Assembly (NCBI RefSeq): GCF_028554725.1
Contig: NC_071671.1
Location: 43,284,001 to 43,348,000 of the forward strand
Length of the DNA stretch: 64,000 bases
Direction: 5' to 3'
From: Zeugodacus cucurbitae
Lineage: Eukaryota > Arthropoda > Insecta > Diptera > Tephritidae
Of the stretch, positions 59,691 to 64,000 are shown in pieces (the first letter of the stretch is position 1; each line of letters opens with the position of its first letter). The notes under the pieces are model-generated. The model was not told where the DNA came from, did not search any database, and was given only the letters and a program-made list of their open reading frames with translations. The translations under genes were made by a program, and so were the position numbers.

Positions 59691-62600
59691 ATTTATTTTG
59701 GAAGTAAGCTGGACTCTTACTTTCACATTTGAAGTCCATGTTAAAAGAGAAAATTTTGTGGTATTTAGGTACAGAATGTACAAAACTACGATATGGCCTC
59801 TAATATAATATTAAGCCTATTGCTGTTACACTCCCCAACTGTGTATTTCACCTGTTAGAGACAGTATCGCGCCAGACTTCGTTCAATCACTTGATCCCCG
59901 GCCAATTTGTATTCCCCGTGTAAAGCTTTGCGGCAACATTTTGTTGCATGTAAGCTTTAGCATTATTACAAATCCTTTCATAAGTCGCTTTTGCTTTGCA
60001 TCCCCCATCCCCCATTTTGCCATCTTCATAATTTATCCATTTCCTATCGCTCGCTTATGTATTGGCTTTGTGTCGCTTGCAACTTAAATAAAGTACGTGA
60101 CATCTATAACTGTTTGTTGCTGTGCATTGACGTGTTGCATACCTTTTAAGTGCTGTCTGTATGTATGAGGGGATAGTAAAAATCCTCATGCTGCCACCAC
60201 TAACCTTCATACTATTCATAACTGTGTGTATGTGTGGTTCAGCTATTGAACTATGTGAGCATTGAGACTATCAGCGTAAGTTTTCGGCTTCGGATGAGCT
60301 AAAAATATTGTTGTTGTTACACGTACGACACTTACGCTTATCTTCGTTAGCCATTTTTGATGTGGGTGTATCTGGCATATATACATATATATTATACATA
60401 TTTATGTGTTCCATATCGGTATTTATATATTCCCCCAAAGTTTTACTTTACATTTTATGTATATTCTTCTCGCCTACACAGCAAATCTCTTTTGTTCTTG
60501 TTTGTATCTATACCGTTTTGTTGGGGTTTTTTCAGGGATTTTCGTGGATGTTCAACAATCTGCAACTTTGTTTCTTCAGTCGAAACTTTTCTTACACGCT
60601 TTCTTACTTTTCCATCGCTATTTTGTTAAGTTCTTCGTTGATGGTGTATTGATAACGAGTGAAGCATGCATTGCTGTTGATATGACACAAGTGGTTCGGT
60701 TACCGTTACTTATACGGGTGGTGGTACGTGGAAGTGTCACAGAAGTTGTATAAATAGTTCAATAGCAGAAATATCTTTGCAAAGTATAAATATGTTTACA
60801 TTTGAAATATTTATTTGTACTCATGTTTATAGTTTTATTTATAACCTAATTTCATTGTAAATTGAGTAATTACATTATTGATCAATTCCTTTGAGTTCGC
60901 TTTGTATATGAAATGGAATTAGTTCCCATGGAATTAGTACTTTTGTGTACTCAGATGCATGAGAAAATGAAAAAAATTTGTATTACGCTTAATCTTCCAA
61001 ATAATCTATAAAATCCATTTTTCCCCCCAAGGATAATCTTATATGTCATGCGATAATTAAGTGGTGGGCCCCAAAACTGTCAAAAAATATATTTAAAAAA
61101 ATATATATAATAAAAATGTCTATGTAGAAGACTGTTGTCTAGGATAGTGTTCAACTGATAAATTCTGGTACTTGGTCATACTCATCGATAATGGCGCGAA
61201 CTGCTGCCAAGCTGCTTAAAGTCGAACGATAGTTAGAACCATTTATTTAACTTTTGTTTAAAAGACAGTATCTAAATATCTTAAATTAAGTAATACTTTA
61301 GATAAATTATTTATAGAGTTTTATCGGTAATTTTTTTGTGATTGATAGTGCGATATTGGTCAGGTCTTTTTATATACTTTATATTTATCAAGATTTCCAA
61401 AGCCCAGTTTATATAAATGAAGTTTTATATAGAGTGGTGAATTGATTAAATTCTGAACCTTATCTTATTTAAAAAGGCATATTTTTCGTACGAAAAAAAA
61501 TAATGAATCTAATTTAATCAGTGAAGACTAAGCACATTTTCCGCTTTCTAGCCTCTTTAGCTGTTTCCAATATGTAAAAGATATAAAACTGGAACTTTCA
61601 TAATAATTTAGACAACTATGACACTTTCGTGATAATCTCATGACAATAAATCTAAGTAGACATGTGATGAAAATATTTTAATTATTGAATAAGAATGAGT
61701 TGCAATTGTAATAAGTGAATGACAGCGGTATAAAAAATTCAGTTTTGTATTTCATTAATGAGAAATATTAGCTTCTTGCACACTCGCAATTTTTCCCTTT
61801 ATTTAAAACAATTTTTTATAGTTTTCCTACGAACACAGCGCAGAATCGGAAACAGTAACGTGACTTATCCGTGGATATATTAAATGTATAAAATTGAACT
61901 TTTACAAATGTAAAGTAACAAATACACGGAAATGCAAGAGGGAAATGACACCAAAGAGAATGCAAAAAAAAAAAGAAATAAAATAACTAAAACAATCGAA
62001 TCGAACTGTAGTCAAGCAGGAAGTCAGCGCCAAAAGTGACAGCGCAGTAAGGGCGAGAAGCATTAAAAGGAAAAACAATGAATGATACCGTTACAAGCTG
62101 AGCGCAATTTATCGATAAATGCTTGTAAGCACGGGAATATTTCGGGGGACCGCTGACTTACATACAGTGAGGAGGAATAAAGTTAAAATAAAAATAAAAG
62201 CAAAATAAATGGAAAAGCAGAAAACAGCATTACATAAAGTACATAAGAACTAAGTGGAACAACAACAAGCGCACACACAAAATAAATGTGCAGCCAAATA
62301 AAAATAAATATGGTCGCGAATGCCATATATATAAAGCAACTGCGAGAGAAATGGCAGCGAACTCAAGCAAAGGATTTCCGCAAATTCACACTTCACCAAG
62401 CGCGGCGCGGCAGCATCACGGCGCGCACAGGACGAGTGCGCTTGTATGTATGTGTGTGTGTTTGTGTGCGCTATCAGCCAGTGCAATCGGAATTGCAATC
62501 GCAATTGCTATCAATGATTCGACCGGTTGCATGTTTCGCAACGATTGCCGCCGCTGCCGTCGATGCTGTCGTTCCCAAAATTTACTGCTGCTGTCGCGTG

Positions 62601-64000
62601 CCATCACCCCGTGCCGCTTTGCTATTGCGCCAATTGTGGCCGGAAACATTGAACGAATGCCGGCCGAAATTTACACTCTACAAAATGTTTCCGGATTTCC
62701 ATTGCAGCTTGCGCTAAAGTGTTTACATTGTTGACTTGTGCCGATGTGGAGAGTGGTGCGCATGCACACACATGAGTAGCTTGCTGATAGCATGTGCCCC
62801 TGTGTGGAGTGTATTGAGGAGTATTGCGCTCAAGTTTTTTTCGAAAAAAGCTCTTTGCTTGCTGCTTCGATATCTGCTAACTTTAACACTGTTTTTCTTT
62901 CTTCAGTGCTCAGTTGGTTGAGGTGGCTGGCCTCCAGCTTAACTTCCATTTCACCTTCAAACATTTTACAGTTTTTGTTCTTGTTGTTGGCATTTCCTGC
63001 TTCAGTAGCTCACTGCATTCTTTTAAGTAGTTTACTTTTCTTCATTCGCCTTGATTTGTTTGTTTTCGTTTTTTCTTTTTGCTTTGCCTTTTGGTTTTAG
63101 CTTTTATTTTTTTACTTCTTACTTTGTGGCCTCATGGCAAGATTTCCCTTTTTCCCGTGCAACTACTGGCTTTATTCGCATTGCATTCCCCAATGACTAA
63201 CCTCTAGTTGCTCATAAGACTTATTTTTTTTTGTTCTACTACATTTCATTGCTACTTTTCTTTAGTTTAGTTTGCTTTGAGTGTGGTATATTGTTGTGTG
63301 TCTTGGCGTATACGCAACTTCACGTGGTATATTCGTACAAGGTTTATTTGGGTATTATTTTCGTTGCTGTTGCCATTGATATGTCTCTTTTGATGCTTGA
63401 CTTTTTAGTTAGTTCTATTTAGGAATCAACTCTAAGTTCTTACTCATGGATATATGTCTCACTTATTTTTAATTCGTGAGACTATATTCACGTTTCATAT
63501 GGATTAAACCTTAGTTAGGTCTCATATGGTCTTGAAACTTTTAGTTTTAGTTGAGTAAATTTTAATCAGGATATGTTTTCTTCGAAAAAAATTGATTATT
63601 AGAGAGATATATAAAAGTAATAATACATAAATCAACCTGTAAGTGCCTCAAACTGTCATTATTTTTTAACCGTATGGGTTGGTCTCTTATGGAGGAGTTC
63701 CAAGGAGAAACTTACATTATTTATTCAAGTGAAATACATACTTAGAAGCTTTTGTAGGCAAGCTTCAAGGTCATAATTTCCATTTCGAGGTCGTCAGAAG
63801 CATAAATCCATTTTAGGTTAAGAACTGAGGGGCCAGAAAATATCTCAGAAGACTTAGAATCAGCCTAGAAGTAACTAATTTTACATATCCAATCCATTAT
63901 TGAACTATGGATGATTTCTTTATGTTCTCTATATTAATCTGCCAGTAAGTGTTTGTCTCACATAATTCTTTATTAACATTTTTCACTCTTCTTTGATCTC
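59691..64000. other. Intergenic stretch, no gene recognised
   Basis: Two overlapping frames at 62286-62734 (143 and 148 codons) lie in a locally GC-richer block (62340-62720). It has CGC/GCGC and GTGTGTGT sequence and looks like conserved non-coding or 5'-leader DNA of a neighbouring gene beyond the window. Poly-T-rich frames at 60308-60753 and 62736-63422 give Phe/Leu/Ser runs and are not supported. Confidence 0.4.

Noticed and set aside
62286..62734. Two overlapping 143- and 148-codon frames
   Set aside because: Both are open only because the block is GC-richer. They have GTGTGT-driven Cys/Val runs and no motif, and neither has splice or domain support.
1..64000. CRISPR arrays, tRNA and rRNA genes
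   Set aside because: No regularly spaced identical repeats with unique spacers, and no cloverleaf or rRNA core sequence recognised. The window is clearly eukaryotic.

Overview
The window is eukaryotic, AT-rich, dipteran genomic DNA. It most likely comes from a tephritid fruit fly (Bactrocera, Zeugodacus or Ceratitis type). The organism call is an inference. It rests on the repeat set: RTE-clade non-LTR retrotransposons, a DD41D mariner of the kind known as rosa in Ceratitis, and two high-copy Helentron/DINE-like repeat families with GTCY tetranucleotide blocks. No tRNA, rRNA, CRISPR or bacterial-type feature was seen.

Layout. Positions 1 to about 36,200 are a transposon-dense, gene-poor stretch. 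It holds seven RTE-clade copies or pieces of different completeness plus one stranded RTE 5' leader. Four of the copies have target-site duplications that I could read directly. It also holds five larger copies of one Helentron-like repeat plus a terminal fragment, one copy of a second Helentron-like family, an internally deleted but TIR-bounded rosa-type mariner, a DD34D mariner relic and small mariner-derived relics. A 3.1-kb RTE copy (17534-20661) sits inside a Helentron-like copy, flanked by an 11-bp duplication of that repeat.

From about 36,200 to the end, few transposons are recognisable. The one convincing host gene lies here on the minus strand. Two exons, 51064-51671 and 37854-45075, are joined by canonical splice sites in frame across a 5,988-bp intron. 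They encode a predicted secreted protein of 2,609 residues: signal peptide, Ser/Gln-rich region, two long Thr/Pro mucin-like tracts, about 1,000 acidic Glu/Ser/Thr-rich residues, a third Thr tract, and a complete C-terminal serpin fold. The serpin's reactive-centre segment is enlarged and lacks the usual inhibitory hinge. The intron contains a degenerate GATG-rich repeat field and a 314-bp MITE-like element.

The 12 kb upstream of the gene (51,672-64,000) shows no coding sequence I can support. It holds simple-sequence tracts and one degenerate AGCTTTTATGC-type array (59,050-59,690). The most interesting items are the giant mucin-serpin with its unusual serpin end, and the evidence that two independently inserted RTE copies share one frameshifting deletion, so an already broken source was copied in trans.
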